From NCBI RefSeq assembly GCF_004366355.1, contig NZ_SODV01000001.1:2852001-2916000 (forward strand): a DNA stretch of 64,000 bases, given 5' to 3'. Origin of the DNA: Dinghuibacter silviterrae. GTDB taxonomy: Bacteria > Bacteroidota > Bacteroidia > Chitinophagales > Chitinophagaceae. Both the position numbers and the translations under genes were made by a program. This document shows positions 51,102 to 59,572 of this stretch, piece by piece; within the stretch, counting starts at the first letter, position 1, and the number at the start of each line of letters is the position of its first letter. The notes beneath the pieces are model-generated. The model searched no databases and was not told where the DNA came from. It worked only from the letters and a program-made list of their open reading frames with translations.

Positions 51102-51953
51102 TTAACATCCGGCCCCGCCCGCCTGTTTGAGTAAGTTACGGTAATCCAAAGGGGTGATCTGCTGATAGGCTTTGAAGGAGCGGATATAGTGGCTTTGATC
51201 GGCGAACCCGCACTCCAGGGCAATATCCGTCAGCGAACGCCGCCGGTCCGGCAGCAAGGCTATGGAGCGCTGTACCTTGACCATCCTTAAGTAGTCGCCG
51301 AGATTTGTATGGAAGTGTTTGGGAAATTCCCTTGATAAATGCACGGGGTGAATATTCACTTCCCGGGCTATCCGCACCAGGTTCCAGTCATCTTTTCCGT
51401 CGTGCAGGAGCTCCCGCACACGTTTCACCCATGTGGGTCTGGAGCCATCCCGCTCTTCCCGGATCTGCCCCAACATCGCAAGGATTTGTGCCAGCAGGGC
51501 GTCCACACCCAACTGCCCCGCCGGACCTGCCAGCTTCATCTCCTTAAAGAGATTATACATCATCGTTTTTATCAGCGGGCTCGATACCCGGATGCTCCCT
51601 TCCTTCAGATTGGCGGGAATGTCCAGCCGTTCATACCAGCTATCCTGCAATTCCACGTGGAAGCCGCGGGTCGGGCGATCCGCGGCGATGTTGTAATGAG
51701 CGTCCTGCCAATTGTGAAATAACAGGTCCCCCGCCACACATTCATAGGTTTCTTTTTTATTAATCTCCCGCATGCCGCCCTCCAGCAGGAAGGTGAAATA
51801 GTCGTCTTTATGAAAATGCCAATCCACCCGCGGTGCCGAATATTCCGTATCCGTCAGCGTGATGCCGTCCATCTGGATAAGTTCGGTGGTGTTGCCGTAG
51901 AAGAATCCCCGTTCGCTACGATTCATGAACTTAATATACGATTTCATGGACAA
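51102..51953 (-). CDS. AraC-family transcriptional regulator
   Basis: The C-terminal tandem HTH of the AraC type is visible in this 283-residue protein (LVRIAREVNIHPVHLSREF and LTDIALECGFADQSHYIRSF). The N-terminal half is a cupin-like sensor (WHFHKDDYFTFLLEGG). The ATG at 51953 leaves only 19 bases to the divergent CocE gene; a start at 51926 (MNRSERG) is possible. It may control that neighbouring hydrolase. Confidence 0.85.
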   Translation of the reverse strand: MSMKSYIKFMNRSERGFFYGNTTELIQMDGITLTDTEYSAPRVDWHFHKDDYFTFLLEGGMREINKKETYECVAGDLLFHNWQDAHYNIAADRPTRGFHVELQDSWYERLDIPANLKEGSIRVSSPLIKTMMYNLFKEMKLAGPAGQLGVDALLAQILAMLGQIREERDGSRPTWVKRVRELLHDGKDDWNLVRIAREVNIHPVHLSREFPKHFHTNLGDYLRMVKVQRSIALLPDRRRSLTDIALECGFADQSHYIRSFKAYQQITPLDYRNLLKQAGGAGC

Positions 51954-51972
51954 TAATGGCTATCTTATCCTT

Positions 51973-53802
51973 ATGAAAAAGTCATTGTTTTTTTTGTTGA
52001 CTGGTTTAGCCTGCTTTGCAGCCCATGCACAAAATGACAGCGCTTCCAGCTACACCTGGCGGGAGATCATGATACCTATGCGGGATGGCGTAAAATTGCA
52101 TACGATTGTCTATACGCCAAAAAAACAAACCGAAAAGCTGCCCTTCGTGCTTATTCGTACACCTTACGGGGTAGGTACAGGCTATGCCCCGGACAAAAAT
52201 GACTATATCAAAGATATGGCCGCCGATGGGTATATTTTTATTGCACAGGATATTCGCGGTCGTTATAAGTCGGAGGGGGGATTTGAAATGACCAGACCCA
52301 GCCGGAATAAAAAAGACCCCCAATCCATCGATGAAGCCAGTGATACCTATGATACCATCGACTGGCTCCTCAAGAATATTCCCGGCAATAACGGCAACGC
52401 GGGCATACTGGGTATATCCTATGACGGCTGGCTGGCGATCATCGCGGCGGCGGACCCGCATCCGGCGTTAAAAGCGGTATCCGAGCAGGCTACCCCTTAT
52501 GACATGTTCACGAACGACGATTTTCATCATAACGGTGCTTTCCGGTTGAGTTACGGTTTTGAATATGCTGTACTGACCGAGGCGGCGAAGACCGATTCGT
52601 TGTACAATTTCGGCGAATATGACACATACGACTGGTACCTCAGGCTGGGCCCGTTGTCTAATATCAATAAAAAATACGCGCATGGCAGCCTGCCTACCTG
52701 GAACAACTTTATGATCCATCCCAATTATGATGACTACTGGCATGCGGAATCCTTGCGTTACCGGCTGGATTATCCCAAAGTGCCTATCCAACACGTCGGT
52801 GGCTGGTGGGATGAGGAAGATATGGTGGGGCCGCAGGAAGCGTATGCGCAATTGGAAAAAAAGGACACCAGCCACCGTAATTTTTTGGTGATTGGCCCAT
52901 GGCTGCACGGACAATGGGGCGGCGATGAAGCAAATAACCTGGCGGCCATAAAATTCGGTCAGCCGACAGGAACCTATTTCAGACAGGAGATACAAGCGAA
53001 ATGGTTTGCCTATTACCTAAAAGGAAAGGGCGATGGCAATTTTGCGGAAATGACCTCGTTTCAAACCGGCTCTAATGAATGGAAACACTACAATACATGG
53101 CCGCCGAAGGAAAGCACGATAAAAAAAATATACCTGCATGCCGATGGCAAGCTTTCCTTTGACAAACCTTCGGTCAATGAGCCTACTGCTTTTGACAGTT
53201 ATCTATCCGATCCGGCCAAACCAGTCCCGTATCGGACAAGACCGGTTGAAGAAACATACGGCCAGAACTCTCACTGGTACTTCTGGCTCGCTGCTAACCA
53301 GCGTTTCGTCGATAACCGGCCGGATGTCGCCCATTGGCTGACCGATACCCTTACGGAAGATATTACGATTACAGGGGACGTTATCGCCAACATATTTGCT
53401 TCCACCAGCGGTACTGACGCCGATTGGGTGGTGAAGTTGATTGATGTTTACCCGAATGTTGATCACCAGGAGCTGTCCATGTCAGGCTATGAATTAATGA
53501 TCAATGCGGATATACTAAGGGCACGTTTCCGACATGGTTTCAGTACGCCCGAACCCCTGACACCAGGAAAAATTGAGGCGTATACCCTTGACCTGCACGG
53601 CGCCGACCATGTGTTTAAAAAAGGGCATCGTATCATGGTGCAGGTGCAAAGTACCTGGTTCCCGGTCTACGACCGTAACCCGCAAAAATATGTGCCCAAC
53701 ATTTACGAGGCGAAGGAAAGCGATTATCAGACGGCGACGCAAAAAATCTATCACACCGCGGTGTTCCCAAGCTGTATCGAACTCCCTGTCGTTCAGTTGT
53801 AA
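51973..53802 (+). CDS. CocE/NonD-family hydrolase (X-Pro dipeptidyl-peptidase type)
   Basis: The ATG at 51973 gives 609 residues with signal peptide (about 1-20). The nucleophile Ser149 sits in GISYDGW; the domain order is α/β-hydrolase followed by a C-terminal β-sandwich (X-Pro dipeptidyl-peptidase C-terminal domain) at about 400-600. Members hydrolyse esters or cleave dipeptides after proline. It diverges from the AraC gene and converges with the helicase gene without a recognised terminator. Confidence 0.88.
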   Translation: MKKSLFFLLTGLACFAAHAQNDSASSYTWREIMIPMRDGVKLHTIVYTPKKQTEKLPFVLIRTPYGVGTGYAPDKNDYIKDMAADGYIFIAQDIRGRYKSEGGFEMTRPSRNKKDPQSIDEASDTYDTIDWLLKNIPGNNGNAGILGISYDGWLAIIAAADPHPALKAVSEQATPYDMFTNDDFHHNGAFRLSYGFEYAVLTEAAKTDSLYNFGEYDTYDWYLRLGPLSNINKKYAHGSLPTWNNFMIHPNYDDYWHAESLRYRLDYPKVPIQHVGGWWDEEDMVGPQEAYAQLEKKDTSHRNFLVIGPWLHGQWGGDEANNLAAIKFGQPTGTYFRQEIQAKWFAYYLKGKGDGNFAEMTSFQTGSNEWKHYNTWPPKESTIKKIYLHADGKLSFDKPSVNEPTAFDSYLSDPAKPVPYRTRPVEETYGQNSHWYFWLAANQRFVDNRPDVAHWLTDTLTEDITITGDVIANIFASTSGTDADWVVKLIDVYPNVDHQELSMSGYELMINADILRARFRHGFSTPEPLTPGKIEAYTLDLHGADHVFKKGHRIMVQVQSTWFPVYDRNPQKYVPNIYEAKESDYQTATQKIYHTAVFPSCIELPVVQL

Positions 53803-53809
53803 GGATGAA

Positions 53810-55132
53810 TTATTTCGCCACCTCAATCTTCACCTTCTTATTCTTCAGCTTCTCATTCTTGATCAGCTGTAACGTATGAGGTACGTTGGTTTTCCGAATA
53901 GCCACGTAACTGAAAAAGTCTTTTACTTCAATAAGCCCGATGTCTTCTTTCTTCAGTTGCCCTTTGTTGGTGAAAAACCCCACTATATCCACTTTGTTGA
54001 CCTTGTCTTTTTTACCGGCGGAAATATACAACGTGGTCCATTGAGGTTTGCCCGGTAGCGTAAACTCGGCGGGGAGCTCGATGGTCTCGGGCTGACCGGG
54101 GATATAGGAGGGTAGACTTTCCTCGGGGGACAGGAGGAAAATGGCGGTTCCACTGGCATCCACCCGGGCCGTTCTGCCGTTGCGATGGGTATATACGTCT
54201 TCTGTTGTGGGAAGATGGTAATGGATGATGTACCGGATATTCGGCACATCCAGTCCCCTTGCAGCAAGATCGGTCGTGACCAGAATAGGGGAGCTGCCAT
54301 TGCGGAACTTTGCCAGAGCGCTGTCCCGCTCCGGTTGTTCCAGCGCCCCATGGTAAAAAACATTCGCAACGCCTTTTTCCCTTAACAGTGTACTGACGCG
54401 TTCGACGGACTCGCGGTGATTGCAAAAGACAACCGTCGACCTGTTCCCCAGCCGGCAGACGAGCCGGAACAGGGTGTCTATCTTATCATTGTCCGGACTG
54501 AATACCTGCTGAAGGGCAAGCCGTTCGCTCTTTTCGCCGGATAGGAAATCCAGGGTCCGTGCGGACCGCAGCCCGACAAAATCGGGGATGTCGGTTGCCG
54601 TCGTCGCCGAGGTGAGGATTCTTTTGTTCAGTGACGGCAACGATCCAATTATAAAGGACATCTCTTCCTGGAAGCCCAGCTCCAGGGATTTGTCAAATTC
54701 GTCAAGAACGAGGGTTTTGATCTTTCCGGTGTGAATGTTGCCTCGGCGGATGTGATCGGCCAAACGGCCGGGGGTACCCACAATAAAAGCCGGGGCTTCC
54801 TTCAAATTATTTTCTTCCGTTTCCCTAAGGTGGCCACCGTAGCAGCACGTGACTTTAAAGCCGGTACCCATAGTTTTGAATACCTGCTCTATCTGGATGG
54901 CGAGTTCCCGCGAAGGAACGATGACAAGGGCCTGGGTGCCGGCCGTCTTTTCGTCCATGAAAGAGAGTACGGGCAAAAGAAAGGCCACCGTCTTCCCCGA
55001 TCCGGTATCGGAAAGCAATACAAGGTCTCCGTCCTGTGTCGACGCGTCGAGCGCCAGGGTCTGCAGTTCGTTCAATTCATTGATCCTCAGGTGGGATAGC
55101 ATTTTGTCAATGCGCTCGGGGGGTAGTAACAT
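53810..55132 (-). CDS. DbpA-like DEAD-box RNA helicase
   Basis: The ATG at 55132 is used (440 residues); the longer frame adds a non-homologous leader. The motifs are SDTGSGKT, VLDEFD (DEFD instead of DEAD), TSATT, RGLDVPN and HRNGRTAR. The C-terminal part (about 370-440) is a DbpA-type RNA-binding domain. Such enzymes assist ribosome assembly. DEFD in this position is, to my recollection, common in Bacteroidota members, so it is not evidence of inactivation. Confidence 0.9.
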   Translation of the reverse strand: MLLPPERIDKMLSHLRINELNELQTLALDASTQDGDLVLLSDTGSGKTVAFLLPVLSFMDEKTAGTQALVIVPSRELAIQIEQVFKTMGTGFKVTCCYGGHLRETEENNLKEAPAFIVGTPGRLADHIRRGNIHTGKIKTLVLDEFDKSLELGFQEEMSFIIGSLPSLNKRILTSATTATDIPDFVGLRSARTLDFLSGEKSERLALQQVFSPDNDKIDTLFRLVCRLGNRSTVVFCNHRESVERVSTLLREKGVANVFYHGALEQPERDSALAKFRNGSSPILVTTDLAARGLDVPNIRYIIHYHLPTTEDVYTHRNGRTARVDASGTAIFLLSPEESLPSYIPGQPETIELPAEFTLPGKPQWTTLYISAGKKDKVNKVDIVGFFTNKGQLKKEDIGLIEVKDFFSYVAIRKTNVPHTLQLIKNEKLKNKKVKIEVAK

Positions 55133-55226
55133 CCGGCAAAAGTACGACCTCAGCCGTGTATTGAGTGAAATGGTTCGTTGGTTGAATAGCATGTCCGCTG
55201 AACCGGGGATACCGGAGATTCGTGAC

Positions 55227-55664
55227 ATGAAACATCTAAAAAAGGCCGCTGTCTTCCTTCTGCTCGCGTTCACGGTAACGCCTACCTTTTCCCAATCTAC
55301 ATTGCTGGCCGGCACCTGGCGCCTCACGGCCGCCGACAAAATCCTGCCGGATGGGAGCCGGGTGGCCGACTTTGGGGAAGCTCCCCGCGGCATCGCCATT
55401 TTTACTGCGGACGGCCATTACGTGGTGGAAATATTTCAGACAGACGGCAAAGATACTGTTCAGAATATCAGCTGTCATTTTGGAACCTATACCGTCGACC
55501 CATCAAAAGGCACTATTACCTTTCATATAGACCGGGCTTCCCATGCTGCCTGGGATGGGACTACCAGCGTCAGAGCCTTCACCCTTGAAGGAGATCAATT
55601 GACCTGGCGGGTTCAGCCCCGTCCGGATGGATCTATCCCGGTTTCCGTTTTTAGCCGGATGTGA
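55227..55664 (+). CDS. Lipocalin-like exported protein
   Basis: The ATG at 55227 gives 145 residues with a signal peptide of about 22. The body has the Lipocalin_5-type opening GTWRLTAADKILPDG and β-strands RGIAIFTADGHYVVEIF. It is divergent from the helicase gene. It probably binds a small hydrophobic compound; the ligand is unknown. Confidence 0.7.
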   Translation: MKHLKKAAVFLLLAFTVTPTFSQSTLLAGTWRLTAADKILPDGSRVADFGEAPRGIAIFTADGHYVVEIFQTDGKDTVQNISCHFGTYTVDPSKGTITFHIDRASHAAWDGTTSVRAFTLEGDQLTWRVQPRPDGSIPVSVFSRM

Positions 55665-55750
55665 ATTCTTGATCCAGATCAACCCCATTTCTTAATCCAA
55701 GTCATTGGCCCCCCCTCCCCCCGCATGGTAGATTTGTAAAAAAATCAATC

Positions 55751-56413
55751 ATGTCCACCTCAAATGCAAAAGTAGCCGTCATCGGCCTTGGTAACATCGG
55801 AAGCATCGTCGCCACCAACCTCGTAAAAGGCCATCGGGCCGTCATTGTCGCCGACAGAAATATAGAGAAAGCACACGAGCTGGCCCAACGCCTGGGAAGC
55901 CTGGCCCAGCCGATGGACATCCCGGCCGCCATAAAGGAAGCCGGCATCGTCGTAGTGGCCGTATGGTTCGATGCGATCAAGGAACTGCTGAAAACGTACG
56001 CTACCGGACTGCAAGGGAAAATTATCGTTGATCCCTCCAATCCCATTGCCCCGGACGGCAAGGGCGGTTTTAAAAAGACGATTGGTGAAAAGGAATCCGC
56101 CGGAGAAATCCTCTCCACCCTGCTCCCCAAAAATGCGAAGCTGGCCAAGGCATTGGGTACACTGGGTGCGGGATCCCTTCAAAACGCAGCCTTTCACACA
56201 CCCGAGCAAGTCGTGTTGTTTTATGCGACAGACGATGAAAGCATCAATACGGTCATCGAAACGCTGATCCGCGACAATGGTTTTGAACCGGTCCGCGTAG
56301 GGGGCTTAGATCAATCCATCCGCATTGAAGTATTTGGCGACCTGCATGAGTTTGGCGCGCTGGGTAAAACGGTGACCAAAGCCGAAGTTGAAAAGACACT
56401 ACTCGTTTCTTAA
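55751..56413 (+). CDS. F420-dependent NADP oxidoreductase-like reductase
   Basis: This 220-residue protein has an N-terminal Rossmann fold with GLGNIGSIVATNL and the family loop VADRNIEKA, then a helical C-terminal part (LKTYATGLQGKIIVDPSNPIAPDG). The family includes F420H2:NADP reductases and NADPH-dependent reductases of other substrates. Its last 15 bases overlap the convergent permease gene. Confidence 0.82.
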   Translation: MSTSNAKVAVIGLGNIGSIVATNLVKGHRAVIVADRNIEKAHELAQRLGSLAQPMDIPAAIKEAGIVVVAVWFDAIKELLKTYATGLQGKIIVDPSNPIAPDGKGGFKKTIGEKESAGEILSTLLPKNAKLAKALGTLGAGSLQNAAFHTPEQVVLFYATDDESINTVIETLIRDNGFEPVRVGGLDQSIRIEVFGDLHEFGALGKTVTKAEVEKTLLVS

Positions 56414-58807
56414 GTTCCTCGCCGGATTGCTCCACGCCGCCCTTAGGGAATGGTACAGGACCGTACCCATCGCAATGACGACAATCATTGCGATCGGCGT
56501 TACAACGAACCACCACCCGATGGAAATGTGAAAGGCGTAGTCGTTCAGCCAATTCCTCAATACATAATAGGCGACAGGGATCGCGGCCAAAGCGGCGATG
56601 AGGATCAGCTTGAGGTAATCTTTGGTGAGGAGTTGGGTTATTTGATATACCGTTGCGCCTAATATCCTTCTGACGCTGATTTCTTTGGCGCGTTTGGATA
56701 CGGTGTAGAGGGACAAACCAAATAAACCCAGGCTGGAGACGACGATGGCCAACACGGTGAACAACCATAAAACGGTGGAGAATAAACGGTCGCTTTTGTA
56801 CTGATTGTTATAGACATCGTCCAAAAAGTCGTAGCTGAAAGGGCTGTCCGGAAATGCGGCCATCCATTTTTGCCGGACGAATTCAATGAGCTTCGTCGGA
56901 TCGGATGTGCTGATCTTTACGGAATAGTCATGCATGTTGTAGGGCGGCCTCGTGTAATAAACAATCGGCTCAATATCGTTCTGCAGCGATTTCTGGTGAT
57001 AATCTTTGATGACCCCTATGATGGTGTAGACGTCGTGGTCGTCCGTTATTTTTTCGCCGATGGCGGCGGCATCGCTGGCAAATCCCAAGACCTTCGCCGC
57101 TGTCTGGTTCAGAATGATATTTGCCTCTTCTCCCGGGTGTCCGGCGGAGAAATTTCTGCCGGCCAGTAGATTCAGTGTATAATTCCCGATAAACTTATCG
57201 TCAATTTCATATCCCCGGCAACGTTTTTCTTCTTTGGCATGAAGGGCATGCATAAATGAGGCCCCTCCGACTTCCGAGCCTGGAGACGAATTGGATAAAG
57301 TAATGGATTGAATGCCGGGATAGGCCTCCAGGTCATGGACAAAAGAAGTGATCGCGGTCGACCGGCTGCTGTCCAGGTCGATGGCCTGATGAAGGACCAT
57401 CGTTTGCTGAATATTGATGCCAAGATCCGCGTTGCTCATAAAGTGCAGTTGCTTGTAAAAGCCGATCGCCCCGGCAATTAAAATGATGGCGGCAAAGAAT
57501 TGAACCACGACCAGGGATCTCCGGAAATTGCTTTTGGTCATCGTACCCGGAGTGGTTTGCTTCAGGGCTTGTAACGGAGAAAAAGAGGATAAAATAAAGG
57601 AGGGGTAAGCGCCCGCCAGGATGGCGCCGGAAAAAAATACGACGCTGATGAGCACCGAAAAGGACAGATATGGGATGGCCAGGTCGGCAGCGTTTAACCC
57701 GACAAGACGGCCAAAGTAGGGGAGCAATACTTTATACATAGTGACGCCCGCCAGGATGGCCAGGAAGTTGACGAGTAGTGATTCCGCAAGAAACTGTCTG
57801 ACCAGTTGCGGCATCCCCGCCCCGATGACTTTCCGGACACCTACCTCTTTAGCCCTGTCCAATGCCCGGGCCGTGGACAGATTGATGTAATTGATCCAGG
57901 CGATGAATAAAATGAAAAAAGCGGCAATGCCAAGGTATTTCAGGTAGGTAAGGTTCCCATTGCCGGGCATTTCGTATTCATATTTCGAGTGAAGATGAAT
58001 GTCTTTGAGCGGTTGTACATCGAAAGTGACCACAAAACCCTGTTGCTTCATCATATCGCCCATGTACCGTTCGGCAAAAGCGGGGAGTTTTGCCCTTAAG
58101 GCCTTGACATCCGCCCCCGGCTTGAGGAGTATGTAGGTATAAAAGTCAGCCCAGCCCCAATTGTTTTGCGCATCTCTGCCCTCCGCCTTGACCAACTGAA
58201 TGTACCTATCGTAATTGCAAAGAATATGAAAGCTCAGGTGGGCATTTGCGGGCATGTCCCTGACCACCGCCTTTACGATATAACTCTCATTCCCATAGAC
58301 CAGTGCCTTGCCGATCGGGTCGGCGTCGCCGAAATATTTTTTTGCAGTGCTTTCGGTGATCACCGCGTCGTTCAGGTCTGCAAGCGCGGTTTGAGGATTC
58401 CCTTTTACAAACGTGTAGGTAAATAGTTTGAATACGGCAGGGTCGACATAAAATAGCTGGCCACCCTCCGAAAATTTATTGGTTCCATACTTTACGATAC
58501 CCCACACCATCCGAAAACGGACGGCCTCTTCCACCTCCGGGAAATCCCTTTTGAAGGCGGGTGCCAGCGCCGCGAACGTAAAGGCAAATTTTTGACCTTC
58601 CCCCCCTTTTTCCGTGATTTCCATGGGTACCCGGTACAGCCGGTCCTTCTGGACGTTGAAGTCGTCGTAGCTGTATTCAAAGTGCAGGTAACTGATGATG
58701 AGCAAAAAGGCCGTGATGCCTATGGCCAACCCTGAAATGTTGATCACAGAGAAGGCTTTGTTCTTCAGCAGGTTTCTCCAGGCGGTTGTAAGGTAATTGT
58801 GCCACAT
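56399..58807 (-). CDS. MacB/FtsX-type ABC transporter permease
   Basis: An 802-residue protein with an N-terminal TM (about 18-40), a periplasmic MacB_PCD domain, four helices, a second periplasmic domain and FtsX-type helices at the end (residues about 690-800). This duplicated MacB/FtsX layout is typical of Bacteroidota. No ATPase gene is adjacent. The substrate is unknown. Confidence 0.88.
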   Translation of the reverse strand: MWHNYLTTAWRNLLKNKAFSVINISGLAIGITAFLLIISYLHFEYSYDDFNVQKDRLYRVPMEITEKGGEGQKFAFTFAALAPAFKRDFPEVEEAVRFRMVWGIVKYGTNKFSEGGQLFYVDPAVFKLFTYTFVKGNPQTALADLNDAVITESTAKKYFGDADPIGKALVYGNESYIVKAVVRDMPANAHLSFHILCNYDRYIQLVKAEGRDAQNNWGWADFYTYILLKPGADVKALRAKLPAFAERYMGDMMKQQGFVVTFDVQPLKDIHLHSKYEYEMPGNGNLTYLKYLGIAAFFILFIAWINYINLSTARALDRAKEVGVRKVIGAGMPQLVRQFLAESLLVNFLAILAGVTMYKVLLPYFGRLVGLNAADLAIPYLSFSVLISVVFFSGAILAGAYPSFILSSFSPLQALKQTTPGTMTKSNFRRSLVVVQFFAAIILIAGAIGFYKQLHFMSNADLGINIQQTMVLHQAIDLDSSRSTAITSFVHDLEAYPGIQSITLSNSSPGSEVGGASFMHALHAKEEKRCRGYEIDDKFIGNYTLNLLAGRNFSAGHPGEEANIILNQTAAKVLGFASDAAAIGEKITDDHDVYTIIGVIKDYHQKSLQNDIEPIVYYTRPPYNMHDYSVKISTSDPTKLIEFVRQKWMAAFPDSPFSYDFLDDVYNNQYKSDRLFSTVLWLFTVLAIVVSSLGLFGLSLYTVSKRAKEISVRRILGATVYQITQLLTKDYLKLILIAALAAIPVAYYVLRNWLNDYAFHISIGWWFVVTPIAMIVVIAMGTVLYHSLRAAWSNPARNLRNE

Positions 58808-58901
58808 CTGCGAACAGAAACATAATCCGCACCAGACATATAAAACATTCAGGGAGAATATATTATAAAATTATCAACAGTGAGGTGTGTCCGGTTCCAC
58901 G

Positions 58902-59552
58902 CTAAAATGTGTCCGCTTTCGATACAGGCTCTTTTATAAAATCAGCCCTCACCTTGCTGTCCCGAAGTTGCTTCTGCAACGCCGCAAACGTCTGGAGCGG
59001 CCCCTTGGTGACAAACAGGTTCACCAGCCAGGCGGGGAGGTTTCCGCCGGGATCTGTCCGCAGGATATAATCGATGGCCACCACACCGCCCCCCAGCGGG
59101 GTGAGCACCCAATGCCCTTCACCGGTGGGGACGCGCACGATGCCCTGTTTCGGAGGCATATAGGTGGGTAAAGTCGGTCCGTCGATGGTGACGACCGATG
59201 TCTGTGGGTCCTGTGACACCGTCAGGTGCGCGATGAAGTCCCGGTTATTGACCGGCCAGGGTAGTTCGATTACTGAATAATAAAATAATTCCGAGGGGGA
59301 TACCTGCCGGAGCAGGACGGCGGATTTGGTGCCGTACACCCATTGCCTGGCGGTATTGACATCGAGGATGACCGCAACAAGCCGGGATAGCGTGGTATTG
59401 ACCCGGCATTTGACCCGGATCGCCTTGAACTTGGAATCCGGGAACGTGCGGGTATAGATAGATATGCCTTCGTGCTGGTCGTGCAGGACCCAATCTTTCT
59501 GCGCGAAGGCTGTTCCACTTAAGAGGACAAATAAAACGGAAAGTTTTAGCAT
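58902..59552 (-). CDS. START/SRPBCC-domain exported protein
   Basis: Starting at ATG 59552 gives 216 residues with a signal peptide (about 1-18). The START-type fold is seen from DQHEGISIYTRTFPDSKFKA, a central WVYGTKSAVLLR strand and INYRDF-like RDFIAHL. Such domains bind lipids or other hydrophobic ligands. It lies after the β-barrel protein gene on the same strand. Confidence 0.78.
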   Translation of the reverse strand: MLKLSVLFVLLSGTAFAQKDWVLHDQHEGISIYTRTFPDSKFKAIRVKCRVNTTLSRLVAVILDVNTARQWVYGTKSAVLLRQVSPSELFYYSVIELPWPVNNRDFIAHLTVSQDPQTSVVTIDGPTLPTYMPPKQGIVRVPTGEGHWVLTPLGGGVVAIDYILRTDPGGNLPAWLVNLFVTKGPLQTFAALQKQLRDSKVRADFIKEPVSKADTF

Positions 59553-59572
59553 GGCTGAGGGACAAAGGTACG